Source: Myxococcales bacterium
GTDB lineage: Bacteria; Myxococcota_A; Polyangia; Polyangiales; Polyangiaceae
Direction of reading: 5' to 3'
Length of the DNA stretch: 64,000 nt
Assembly: GCA_016706225.1 (NCBI GenBank)
Contig: JADJKB010000003.1
Coordinates: forward strand, 434,001-498,000
Shown here: in pieces, positions 42,109-50,403 of the stretch
How positions within the stretch are numbered: position 1 is the stretch's first letter
Layout of the letters: every line of letters starts with the position of its first letter
Notes under the pieces: generated by a model
What the model saw: only the letters and a program-made list of their open reading frames with translations
What the model was told of the DNA's origin: nothing
Databases searched by the model: none
Translations under genes and position numbers: made by a program

Positions 42109-44127
42109 ATGATAGCGTCACCTCAGGGGATCTTGAAGACTCGGCCAGCTCGCGCCCCGGTGTTCTTGGCGCTCTCGGTGGTCGCCCTCGCGGTGGCCTC
42201 AGGCGCGCTGCTCCGACCCATCGCGTTCGTCGACATGGTCATCATGGACGACATGACGCTGATCCCCGGCGCCACCGGGGCCGCGCGCTTGACGGATGAG
42301 CTGCTCACACCGTTCAACGGACACCGCTTGGTGCTGCCCAAGCTGCTCGAGATCGCGGCCATCTGGCTGAGCGGTGGGCGCCTGTGGGCGCCGCGTTTTC
42401 TGGGGCTGGTGGCGCTGGCCGCATCGTGTTGGATCTTCTTGCGCCTTGCGCGGCAAGCACGCGGCCGACTCGGTGTCGTCGACGCGGTGGTCCCGCTCCT
42501 GTTCCTGAGCCCGCGCCTGGTCTCGACGTTCGTACACGCATTCGATCTCCAGTTCGCGCTACACACCAGCTTGCTCGGGCTCGCGCTCCTGTCGGCGTGG
42601 AATGCGACGCGGGGTGTGCGCGGTTCGCTCTTCGGCACAGCTCTGAGCTTGGTCGCGCTGAGCCTCTGTGGCATCAACGGCCTAGTCGCGTCTGCGGTGT
42701 TCGCCCCGTTCGTGGCGGCGTACGCCTTCGACTGGGACGACGAACCCGCGCGGCAGCGCGCTCGTTGGGGCGCACCGCTGCTGGTCGGCAGCACGTGGCT
42801 GCTCGCCGGTACGCTTCTGACCTGGGAGCCATCGCTCCGGGGGTCGGGCGGCGAAGCAGCAAAGTGGAAGACTGCCATCGAGTTCTTCGCAATGGGCTTC
42901 GGCCCTGCGGGAGGCAGATTCTGGCCGCTGTCGGGCTGGATCGCCGCTGCCACGCTGACCGCCATCGTGGCAGCGGCCCTCCGCGGGCAGATGGCAGAGG
43001 GCCCCGCCGAGCGGCGGAGGACGCGGCTCCTGTTTGGCGCGCTGCTCGCGACGCTGAGCGTTGGCGCCGCCATTGGCTGGGGGCGCGCCGGATGGGGCGG
43101 CATCACCCACGCCGGGCTCGGCGAGCGGTTCACGCTCTTGGCATCAGGGACGTTCGCGCTGGGGCACGTCGTGCTCGTTCGCGCCACACTGCAATCCGAA
43201 TCGAAGGACACGGGCAAGCGTCGTGTAGGTCTCGCGACGGTCACGGCGTGGCTGCTCTTGGCTCTGCTCGTCGGCGCGCTGCCGGTGGCCTTCGCGGACG
43301 CACGCTTGCGCGCTGCACGATTTCTCGAAGTCACGCACCGGATCACAACTGACGCGAGAGGCGGGACTCCGATCGCGACCCTGGCGCAGGTTCACGAGTC
43401 CATCCACGGGCACGCCCGCGACCAGCTGGCGTGGTACCTCGCCCTCCTGTGTGAGCATCATTTGGGTCCCTATCGTGGGCTGGACCCCAAGCTCGCGCAC
43501 TGCGAGGTGGCTGCACTCGAGCCTCGTACGCTCGAGACATCGGCAGGCGGCGTCGAGGTCGTCGAGGTTCCTTACGTGAAGCTTGGGCAGCACGATGGCG
43601 ACTGCGACGCTGGCGGTGAGCGCCATGGGCCGAGTTGCACGCGCGCCAGCCGGGCATTCTGCCGCGCGCACGGACACGATGATGGGTTCGGTCCGGTGGA
43701 AAACACCGGTCCGATCGCGATCGTGATCTGCCACAGAGGGCGCAAGCTCGAGGTTACCTGGGCTGACCTCACCCGCATCGACGCCGAATGCACACCGGCG
43801 GACGGCAGTCCCGGCGCCTGTTGGCGCGCGACACATCGCGCATGCGTGGCAACTGGCGCACGAACGGGGCTGTTCGTGCCGCCTGGCCCCGGCGGTCCCG
43901 ACGGTAGGTTCGACCTGACCTGCGTCGACGCTCGTTTGGATTTGCCGGAGGTCGACTTTGAAGAGCTCGAGCACGGGCACGGCGCCTGCTACCAGCCCGC
44001 GGATGCCTGGAGTGGAGACTGCGCCGCCGCCGTTCACCGCGTCTGCCGCAGCCGGGGAGCGATCGCCGGCTTCGGTCCGCTGCTGCTCGAGGGACGGCGG
44101 GCAACCCTGGGCTGCCTCTTGCCGTGA
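42109..44127 (+). CDS. Polytopic membrane protein with three C-terminal Cys-rich repeats
   Basis: 672-aa protein not recognised as a named family. The first 410 residues hold about nine to ten hydrophobic segments and an acidic loop between the first two (FVDMVIMDDMTLIPG, then PFNGHRLVLPKL), similar in layout to GT-C glycosyltransferase-like membrane proteins. The last 180 residues contain three copies of a unit of about 50-60 residues with C-x(8-11)-C-x(6-7)-C-x(20-25)-C, for example SCTRASRAFCRAHG, ACWRATHRACVATG and DCAAAVHRVCRSRG, each followed by a Gly-Phe/Leu strand and a closing Cys. The repeats are probably disulfide-bonded in the periplasm. Confidence 0.62.
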   Translation: MIASPQGILKTRPARAPVFLALSVVALAVASGALLRPIAFVDMVIMDDMTLIPGATGAARLTDELLTPFNGHRLVLPKLLEIAAIWLSGGRLWAPRFLGLVALAASCWIFLRLARQARGRLGVVDAVVPLLFLSPRLVSTFVHAFDLQFALHTSLLGLALLSAWNATRGVRGSLFGTALSLVALSLCGINGLVASAVFAPFVAAYAFDWDDEPARQRARWGAPLLVGSTWLLAGTLLTWEPSLRGSGGEAAKWKTAIEFFAMGFGPAGGRFWPLSGWIAAATLTAIVAAALRGQMAEGPAERRRTRLLFGALLATLSVGAAIGWGRAGWGGITHAGLGERFTLLASGTFALGHVVLVRATLQSESKDTGKRRVGLATVTAWLLLALLVGALPVAFADARLRAARFLEVTHRITTDARGGTPIATLAQVHESIHGHARDQLAWYLALLCEHHLGPYRGLDPKLAHCEVAALEPRTLETSAGGVEVVEVPYVKLGQHDGDCDAGGERHGPSCTRASRAFCRAHGHDDGFGPVENTGPIAIVICHRGRKLEVTWADLTRIDAECTPADGSPGACWRATHRACVATGARTGLFVPPGPGGPDGRFDLTCVDARLDLPEVDFEELEHGHGACYQPADAWSGDCAAAVHRVCRSRGAIAGFGPLLLEGRRATLGCLLP

Positions 44128-44146
44128 CGCACCTCGATCGAATCAG

Positions 44147-44806
44147 TCAAGGCCTACAAGACGAGTGGCCGGCGATCTTCGTCGAGGTCTTGCAGCTCAA
44201 GCCGGTTGGGCACGGAGTATTCGCTGCTGGATCACAGAGCAGCTCCACTATCCCGTTCCCGGGTGTTTTGCAGTCGCTCACCGCTGCCTTGCACTGCACG
44301 TCCGCTTTGAACTGGCCTCCGGAATCCAGCTGTGCACAGCAGACCTTGGGCACACCGCCGCAGTCCGCTGCGTCGTCGCACAGCATACGCGTGCCGGTGC
44401 AACTGGTACCGGTGGCGGAGCAAGCTCCGGTGTCCGACGAAGCCGAGCTCGCATGACAGCAGAACTGATCTGGGAGGTCGCAGGTCTCCGCTCCGCAGCG
44501 GACGGACGTGCCGCCAGCGCCCCCGGTCGACGTGCCGCCGGTCGACGTGCCGCCGGTCGACGTGCCGCCGGTCGACGCGCCGCCGGTCGACGCGCCGCCG
44601 GTCGATGCGCCCCCGGTCGACGCGCCGCCGGTCGACGCGCCCCCGGTCGACGCGCCCCCGGTCCCGAGCTCGCAGTGTCCCTTGATGCAAACCCAACCCG
44701 ACGCGCACGGGCAGTTCTTCCCGGCCAGCTCGATTGCGTCCACCGCACACGCCGCAAGGATCAGCGCGGCCGCGATCCACGCTCCCTGGGCGCGGCTTGG
44801 GGGCAT
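44147..44806 (-). CDS. Cys-rich lipoprotein with (GGAST)n linker
   Basis: 219-aa lipoprotein. Signal peptide and lipobox ALILAAC (Cys20) are clear. A short Cys cluster (NCPCASGWVCIKGHC) precedes a linker of GGAST/GGTST pentads encoded by a 15-bp tandem repeat. The C-terminal 120 residues contain about 14 cysteines (CGAETCDLPDQFCCHAS, VCCAQLD, CPTGLSCKTS), indicating a disulfide-stabilised extracellular module. It converges with the 672-aa membrane protein gene with a 19-bp gap. Function unknown; the design matches other surface lipoproteins in this window. Confidence 0.72.
   Translation of the reverse strand: MPPSRAQGAWIAAALILAACAVDAIELAGKNCPCASGWVCIKGHCELGTGGASTGGASTGGASTGGASTGGASTGGASTGGTSTGGTSTGGTSTGGAGGTSVRCGAETCDLPDQFCCHASSASSDTGACSATGTSCTGTRMLCDDAADCGGVPKVCCAQLDSGGQFKADVQCKAAVSDCKTPGNGIVELLCDPAANTPCPTGLSCKTSTKIAGHSSCRP
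44526..44660. repeat. 15-bp tandem repeat, nine units, coding for GGAST/GGTST
   Basis: Nine head-to-tail 15-bp units beginning GTCGACGTGCCGCCG, with changes at only two or three positions (T/C, G/C). They encode the pentapeptide linker of the minus-strand lipoprotein. The array is in frame and contiguous, with no spacers, so it is not CRISPR. Copy number may vary between strains. Confidence 0.88.
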
Positions 44807-44852
44807 TCTCGCGAACCTAGCAGATCCGCAGCGGCTTGGCAGTGCGTACGGT

Positions 44853-45443
44853 TCACGCTTCGCCGTTGATGTTCAGCTCGACGATATCGCCGCTGCCAGG
44901 CTCGAATTGAACCTGAAAGTAGCAGTCGCCACCATCCTTCACGAACACTCCGCGCTCCTTCCAGTCAGGTCGAGCTTCGCAGAAGAAGTTGCCGAACACG
45001 CGGCGCTTTCCGCCCCGGACGATGCCGACATATTGCCGCCGGTATTTGCCGAGCTGGCTGCTGATCGCGGCGGCTCGCCGGTCTTTGGATGACCGCAGGG
45101 CTCCGGGCAGCGCCGCTTCGAGAGCACGAGCGTCGGCCTCGGTGGGCGACCAGAACTCGACGCCACTGAAGTAGAACTCTGCGCCCAGTGCTCGAGGCAC
45201 GAGGATCGCCTCGGGACCCGGACGCTGGAGGAGCAGCACACTGCTCGCGATGGGCGGCGGCAACGGGCCTGCTTTCGGCGGGGAAACCGTAGCGGGGCCG
45301 GCCGCGGCGGTCGCGGACGCGCCAGCTGCCGCCGGTCGAGACACCTGTTCCGACCCCAGCGAGCGCTCGCAGGCCATGCCCGATAGGCCCCACGCCAGAA
45401 CCCAGAACCGCAATTCGTGCACCCGGTCCGAGATAGCGGGCAT
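44853..45443 (-). CDS. Exported protein of unknown function, 196 aa
   Basis: Predicted exported or lipid-anchored protein. The ATG at 45443 leads to LRFWVLAWGLSGMACERS, where Cys fits a lipobox position. After an Ala/Pro-rich stretch, residues 70-196 form a compact domain with ILVPRALGAEFYFSGVEFWSPTEADARALEAALPGAL and YVGIVRGGKRRVFGNFFCEAR, ending in beta strands (DCYFQVQFEPGSGDIVELNING). This domain recurs in Polyangia proteins as far as I can judge but has no known role. It is divergent from the polysaccharide deacetylase gene. Confidence 0.62.
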   Translation of the reverse strand: MPAISDRVHELRFWVLAWGLSGMACERSLGSEQVSRPAAAGASATAAAGPATVSPPKAGPLPPPIASSVLLLQRPGPEAILVPRALGAEFYFSGVEFWSPTEADARALEAALPGALRSSKDRRAAAISSQLGKYRRQYVGIVRGGKRRVFGNFFCEARPDWKERGVFVKDGGDCYFQVQFEPGSGDIVELNINGEA

Positions 45444-45597
45444 CTCGCGGGATATCAACGCAGCAAAGGCTGATCGTGCACGGCGACCGGGCCGCCGTTC
45501 TTCGCAGACCCCGTGCGCCAAGCTCGTGCTCCTTCAGCGGGTTGAGCGCCGGCGCGGCTTCTCCTATCCTATGCGGCATCATCCCTTGGAGCCCCCA

Positions 45598-46791
45598 ATG
45601 CGCAGGATCTCGTTCTACTTCCCCCTCTTGGCTCTGGCACCCATCGTCCTGCAGGGCGCCTGCGGGGCAAGCGACGACCACGACGAGACCCTGGGAGCGA
45701 ACGACATCGCCGCCTGGGAGGACGCCTACCAGCAGACCGACATGGGCAAGGTCGACTCGAGCGGTTGCTCCGGCGTGGTGATCCCCGACAAGAGCGGGTT
45801 TGCGAAGCGAGTTGCGCTCACCTTCGACGACGGCCCCAACCCAGCAACGACTCCTCAGGTGCTCGACATCCTGAAGCAGTACGGCATCAAGGCGACCTTC
45901 TTCATCAACGGCAAACGCGTGACCAGCGACGCGGCCCGCGCGGTGCTCGCCCGGATCCTGGAAGAGGGACACATCCTTGCCAACCACTCCCAGAACCACC
46001 TGAACCTGAAGACAGTCGGCATCGCGAAGGTGCAGGAAGAGGTCCAGAAGACCCACGACGTCATCCTCGCAACGGGCGCGACGCCACGCTATTTTCGCTT
46101 TCCCTTTGGCTCCGCCAGCTGCGCGGGCGTCGATCTCGTCGAGGGCTACGGTTACGCCGTCACGGGCTGGCACATCGACTCGGCGGACTGGTGTTTCGCC
46201 GCGTCCGGCTCCGGGCACTGCTCACAGTCGACGTTCCGCTTCGTCCCGGACGGATACCGCGACGACATGGTCGGCTACGTGATGAGCCAGGTGAAGAGCA
46301 AGAACGGCGGCGTGCTCTTGTTCCACGACATCCACCAGAACACCGCGTCTCACCTCAGCGAGGTGATCCAGAAGCTGAAGGACGGCGGGTTCTCCTTCGT
46401 GAACGTCGATGACGCGGCAGCGTTCCCACTCCTGAACGGCGCCACGCCTGCACCAACCCCGTTCGTGGGTGACAGTTGCAAGAGCGACACGGAGTGCAAT
46501 TTCACGGATAACGGCAAGAGCGGCAGCTGCCATCTGTTCACGCCTGCCGGCGGAGCCGAGACCGGGTTCTGCACCGTTGCCTGTGAGGGGTACTGCCCGG
46601 ACAAGAGCGGCAAAGCGCCGACCTTCTGCACCAGCCTCGACGGCGGCACGACCGGCAGTTGTGTGTCGAAGGCCGACACGTCGAACGGCAACTGCAGCAA
46701 GATCGCCGGCACCGCGGCGACCACGGCGAATCGCTTCATCGGCTCGTCCAACGCATCGGCCTCGACCGCACAAGCCTGCCTGCCCAACTGA
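45598..46791 (+). CDS. NodB-type polysaccharide deacetylase, exported
   Basis: 397-aa exported carbohydrate esterase family 4 enzyme. ATG 45598 has TTGGAG seven bases upstream and a signal peptide ending near LQGAC. The NodB core carries motif 1 TFDDGP (residues 75-80), motif 2 HSQNH (130-134, metal-binding His pair), motif 3 RYFRFPFGSAS, and motif 5 VLLFHDIH. It should remove N- or O-acetyl groups from a cell-wall or exopolysaccharide substrate. The last 110 residues are a Cys-rich tail (CKSDTECNFTDNG, CTVACEGYC) that may aid surface retention. Confidence 0.88.
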   Translation: MRRISFYFPLLALAPIVLQGACGASDDHDETLGANDIAAWEDAYQQTDMGKVDSSGCSGVVIPDKSGFAKRVALTFDDGPNPATTPQVLDILKQYGIKATFFINGKRVTSDAARAVLARILEEGHILANHSQNHLNLKTVGIAKVQEEVQKTHDVILATGATPRYFRFPFGSASCAGVDLVEGYGYAVTGWHIDSADWCFAASGSGHCSQSTFRFVPDGYRDDMVGYVMSQVKSKNGGVLLFHDIHQNTASHLSEVIQKLKDGGFSFVNVDDAAAFPLLNGATPAPTPFVGDSCKSDTECNFTDNGKSGSCHLFTPAGGAETGFCTVACEGYCPDKSGKAPTFCTSLDGGTTGSCVSKADTSNGNCSKIAGTAATTANRFIGSSNASASTAQACLPN

Positions 46792-46916
46792 CGAGGGGCG
46801 CGCTTCGCGTTGCCACCTTGCGGGCTGCACGGCGTCGCCGCGGTGCGGCATGACGTCCATCATCTGCGCGCTCGCGGGCGCTAGCGCGGGAACCTGAATC
46901 CCGGGAACATCGAAGC

Positions 46917-47336
46917 ATGAAAGCCTGCATCGGTCGCATGGGTGTCCTCGTGGCAGCGCTCGCGCTCACCTTCGCCTGCATCGGCTGCGGCAATGACGAA
47001 GAGGCGCGCGAACCATCTGAGGTTTTTGTGACGTCGAAGGCGGCCCTCTACGAGGGTGTGTTCGCGAGCCAGCCGACGGTCGGGCACAACATGGTCCAGC
47101 TCCGCCTGACACGCGCCGACGGGAGCCCCGTCCAGGGAGCGTTGCTCGCCGGAGAGGCGCTCTGCCCAGAGCACGGCCACGGCTCCAGCGACACGCCGAT
47201 CATCAGCGAGGTCTCGGCCGGAGACTACGTCATCGACAACGTCGTATTCCAGATGGCGGGGCCCTGGGACGTACACGTGTACGTGTCGGCGCCCGGCGGC
47301 CAGGACGAGCTGGTCGTGCACTACGACGTCGACTGA
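46917..47336 (+). CDS. YtkA/FixH-like lipoprotein
   Basis: 139-aa lipoprotein with a double Cys region at the signal cleavage site (FACIGCGND). The mature part is a YtkA-like beta-sandwich: VGHNMVQLRLTRADGSPVQGA, CPEHGHGSSDTP in place of the family's MPxMGH-type loop, then GDYVIDNVVFQMAGPWDVHVYV. Related proteins are often linked to copper or redox functions in the periplasm. The His/Cys loop could bind a metal, but this is inference. It converges on the DsbA-like gene. Confidence 0.75.
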   Translation: MKACIGRMGVLVAALALTFACIGCGNDEEAREPSEVFVTSKAALYEGVFASQPTVGHNMVQLRLTRADGSPVQGALLAGEALCPEHGHGSSDTPIISEVSAGDYVIDNVVFQMAGPWDVHVYVSAPGGQDELVVHYDVD

Positions 47337-47423
47337 GCGCGCATCTCGTCCGCGGGGCGGGTCGTCTGGGACATGGCCAGGCGCGAGCGACGACGGCGGT
47401 CGGCGCGCAACGTTCGGACGGCA

Positions 47424-48080
47424 TCACGCTTCGCGTCGCGTCGCCTGCACCGGGAGCTCTTCCCACCTCGCCAGGAGGTCGCGGGGCACCGGATCCGCCC
47501 CGGCGAGGAACCGGTCCAGGTGGGGCAAGGAGTCACAACCCCAGAACAGCTCGCCATCGACGACGAAGCTCGGCACTCCGAACACGCCAAGCCGAACGGC
47601 CTCATCAGTCTGGTAGCGCACGCGCTCTTTTGCCTCTGGCTGTGAGGCAAGGTCCAGCCAATCGCTCGGAAAGCCCATCACTCCGAGCACCTCGCCCACG
47701 ACCGACGCTTCGACGACGTTGCGCCGTTCTGCCCACGTGGCGCGATAGAGCGCTGCGACCAACCGAACGCGCTCACGATTGTCCATCGGCAGCGAGCTCA
47801 CTCGCAGCATCAAGAGGGGGTTGAACGGGTGCGCAAACGGCGCGTCGAGCGGCATCTGGTAGTCGTGTGCGAGGCGCACGACATCCTTCATCAGATACCT
47901 TCGGCGCGCGGGAACCTCGGCGGGGCCGCGGGTCCCGTGGGCCTTCAGCAGCGCCGCAAAGAGCACCGGCACCGGTTCGACGTCACGCGCGTGCCGCGCG
48001 GCAATGGCCTGCACTCTCGAAAACCCCAGGTAAGCGTAGGGCGAAAGAAAATCGAAAAAACATCGGATGGCGCCGGGCAT
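47424..48080 (-). CDS. 2-hydroxychromene-2-carboxylate isomerase / DsbA family protein
   Basis: 218-aa thioredoxin-fold protein of the HCCA isomerase (GST kappa-like) family. It begins with the signature FFDFLSPYAYLGFSRV, where Ser replaces the DsbA Cys, and ends with GVFGVPSFVVDGELFWGCDSLPHLDRFL. These enzymes use glutathione in aromatic-compound degradation or act as glutathione transferases. No aromatic pathway genes are adjacent, so the physiological substrate is open. No signal peptide; cytoplasmic. Confidence 0.9.
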   Translation of the reverse strand: MPGAIRCFFDFLSPYAYLGFSRVQAIAARHARDVEPVPVLFAALLKAHGTRGPAEVPARRRYLMKDVVRLAHDYQMPLDAPFAHPFNPLLMLRVSSLPMDNRERVRLVAALYRATWAERRNVVEASVVGEVLGVMGFPSDWLDLASQPEAKERVRYQTDEAVRLGVFGVPSFVVDGELFWGCDSLPHLDRFLAGADPVPRDLLARWEELPVQATRREA

Positions 48081-48158
48081 GCTCCGAAATCATACGCCCA
48101 AAGTCCCGCGCGACTGTGATTCCTTCCCCGCACGCCGAGCGATACCCTCGTGGTCGAG

Positions 48159-49373
48159 ATGGCGACTGACCGCGAGGTGATCTTTGCCCGTCGGGCGTTG
48201 TTCGTCGCTTCCGCGCTCGCCGGCCTCGCTCGGCCGGGCAAGGCGGATCCCGCTCCGGTCGAGCCGACTCCCAGCGATTGCTCTCCTCCCCGACAGCCGA
48301 ACCCCCAGGAACGAGAGCTTGCGAAACAGCTCTACCTGGAAGGGCGTGCCAGGTTGGATGCAGACGACGTCGCCAGCGCCGTCGACGCCTTTCGTCGCGC
48401 CTACGAGCTCGCCCCTCTGCCACGACTGCTCGTGCTGCTCGCCGATACCGAGTTGAAGCTGGGGGACCTCGCGGCAGCGGAGCGCCACCTCGACGAGCTC
48501 GTGCGATGTGCAACGGAGCCGCAGTTGCTCACGAGCGCGCAGACGCTGCGCGAACAGCTCGACGCCGTGTCGGGTCGGGTGACGATCGAAGGCGGTCCAC
48601 CCGGCAGTGCGCTCCAGATCGATGGCAAGGACGCCGGGACGCTCCCACTCGACGCGCCGCTGCGCTTGGCTGCCGGAGCGCACGAACTTGCGCTGATCGG
48701 GGAGTGCGAAGCGCAGACTCGTTTCGAGCTTGGCGCTGGCGAAACACGGACGCTCGAGCTCGATCCCCGCTGCGAACCCCGGGTCTGTCTCTCACCCTGT
48801 CTGTCACCTCCGCCACCTCCTCCGCCGAGCTCCCTGCCGCGTTTTGCCCTGGGGGCAGGGGCTCTCAACTACGTCTCGCCGCCGAGGGACGCGGAGCCCC
48901 GCATCTTGCTGGGCGCGCGCGTCGACGTGAGCTACGCCGCGCCGCTCGGCAATAGCTTGGCGCTGCAGCTGGGCATCGCGTTCTTGCCTGCGATCAGCGA
49001 CGCGGGAGGACTATTTCCTCTCGGCGTGGATCTCGCAGCCGTGGCAACGGCGGGCCCGCTCCGCATTGGCGCTGGAGTCACCAGCGGATGGCTCTGGTCC
49101 AGTGTGAACGACAGCGACGACTCGGTCCGACACCCACGCTCGTCGGTTTTTGTTCACCCTTACCTGCAGCCCTTGGGATTCCGACCAAGCGAACACATCG
49201 AGGCGGGACTGCATGTTGGGGTGATGCTGAGCCAGTGGCGCGGCTCAGACGGCGATACCTTCAGACCAGGCTTCGTCACGACCGGGCTCTGGCTGCGTTA
49301 CTACTTCGGGACAGTCTCGGAGAATCAGGACTTTGCACGGCTCCGGGGAACATTGGGAAGGCGCGCTCCGTAG
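48159..49373 (+). CDS. Exported TPR-PEGA protein with a beta-barrel-like C-terminal domain
   Basis: 404-aa protein. The N-terminus (TDREVIFARRALFVASALAGLA) is nearly the same as that of the Pro-rich protein at 12276-12689, suggesting a shared export or localisation signal. Residues 50-130 are TPR-like helices (ELAKQLYLEGRARLDADD, AFRRAYELAPLPRL), residues 138-200 a PEGA domain (GSALQIDGKDAGTLPLD). A PCLSPPPPPPP linker then precedes alternating beta strands to a final LWLRYYFG, which look like an outer-membrane barrel. PEGA proteins are frequent in myxobacterial envelopes. Start ATG 48159 is chosen over the in-frame GTG 48150. Confidence 0.7.
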   Translation: MATDREVIFARRALFVASALAGLARPGKADPAPVEPTPSDCSPPRQPNPQERELAKQLYLEGRARLDADDVASAVDAFRRAYELAPLPRLLVLLADTELKLGDLAAAERHLDELVRCATEPQLLTSAQTLREQLDAVSGRVTIEGGPPGSALQIDGKDAGTLPLDAPLRLAAGAHELALIGECEAQTRFELGAGETRTLELDPRCEPRVCLSPCLSPPPPPPPSSLPRFALGAGALNYVSPPRDAEPRILLGARVDVSYAAPLGNSLALQLGIAFLPAISDAGGLFPLGVDLAAVATAGPLRIGAGVTSGWLWSSVNDSDDSVRHPRSSVFVHPYLQPLGFRPSEHIEAGLHVGVMLSQWRGSDGDTFRPGFVTTGLWLRYYFGTVSENQDFARLRGTLGRRAP

Positions 49374-49383
49374 AAGGCATCAA

Positions 49384-50403
49384 ATGCAACCCCTGCGCTC
49401 CGCGGTAGGCCTCGGCTCGTTGATCTTTCTGGCAGTCGCCTGCTCATCCCCGGGCGGCGGCGGCGGATTTGGCGACGGCGGGCTCGGTGGAAGCTCAGCG
49501 TTCGGTGGCGCGGGGGCCGTGGGTGGAGCAGGTGCTACCGGCGGATTTGGCGGCACAGGCGCGGTCGGCGGCACAGGCGCAGTGGGCGGCTCCGGCGCAA
49601 CCGGCGGCTCCGGCGCGACCGGCGGCTTCGGCGGCTCGGGCGCAGTCGGCGGCTCCGGCGCAACCGGTGGCTCCGGCGCAGTCGGCGGCTCCGGCGCAAG
49701 CGGTGGCTTTGGCGGCTCCGGTGCAAGCGGCGGTTCTGGTGGTTCGACCACGACCTGCACCAAGGCGGAAGACTGCCCCAACTCGAGCACGATGGTGTGC
49801 GACCCGGCCACCGCCAAGTGTGTCAACGGTCAGTGCTCCGACAGCCTCGACTGCCCGACGGGCAAGACGTGTGTGGCTCAGGTGGACAGCGCCACCGTGG
49901 GCGCGTGTTATCCGGACTGCATCTTCAAAGGAGCAGCCTGCGCGGGTGGCGCCACCTGCAAGGTCTCCCAGGCCGACAACACAGGTTTCTGCTGGGGCGC
50001 GGGCAGTGCGTCCGACGGCCAGTCCTGCAAAGCCACTCCGCTCAACACCGGCTGCGCGCAGGGTCTGATCTGCGCAACTGATCAGGGCCAGAGTGTGTGC
50101 CGCAATCAGTGTAGCTTCTGGGCGACGACCCCCGGTTGCCCGAACGCACAAACCTGCGCGCTCAACGCCGTGTGTTTCGCCGAGGCCGGCGACTCCGCAG
50201 CAATCGGCGGGACCTGCGCGAGCGGTTCCACGGGCGGAGAGCCCTGCGGCAGTGACGGCAAGGCGTGGCGCGGGTTGTGCGCCAACGTCAGCGGAACGAC
50301 CTTCACCTGCAACAAGACGTGTCGCGCAGCAGTCTCGTCGGATTGCCCGAGCGGCAAGAGCTGTTTGACCGGCACGGGTAACGACGTCGGCGTTTGTGGC
50401 TGA
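49384..50403 (+). CDS. Cys-rich lipoprotein with Gly-rich repeat linker
   Basis: 339-aa lipoprotein; ATG 49384 has GAAGG upstream and a signal peptide with lipobox LAVAC. Residues 25-125 are almost pure Gly/Ala/Ser in units like GAVGGSGATGGSG, encoded by imperfect DNA repeats from about 49480 to 49745. The C-terminal 215 residues contain about 20 cysteines in units such as CTKAEDCPNSSTMVCD and CPTGKTCVAQ, typical of myxobacterial surface modules. It follows the TPR-PEGA gene by ten bases and overlaps the start of the radical SAM gene by eight, so the three may be one transcript. Confidence 0.75.
   Translation: MQPLRSAVGLGSLIFLAVACSSPGGGGGFGDGGLGGSSAFGGAGAVGGAGATGGFGGTGAVGGTGAVGGSGATGGSGATGGFGGSGAVGGSGATGGSGAVGGSGASGGFGGSGASGGSGGSTTTCTKAEDCPNSSTMVCDPATAKCVNGQCSDSLDCPTGKTCVAQVDSATVGACYPDCIFKGAACAGGATCKVSQADNTGFCWGAGSASDGQSCKATPLNTGCAQGLICATDQGQSVCRNQCSFWATTPGCPNAQTCALNAVCFAEAGDSAAIGGTCASGSTGGEPCGSDGKAWRGLCANVSGTTFTCNKTCRAAVSSDCPSGKSCLTGTGNDVGVCG
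49480..49745. repeat. Imperfect GC-rich repeats encoding a Gly/Ala/Ser linker
   Basis: Degenerate repeats built on GGCGGCTCCGGCGCA, coding for about 88 residues of Gly-Ser-Gly-Ala linker in the overlying lipoprotein. Variable spacing of the unit points to slippage-driven growth. Confidence 0.7.

Noticed and set aside
44526..44660. Possible CRISPR array
   Set aside because: The 15-bp units are contiguous with no spacers and encode an in-frame pentapeptide linker.
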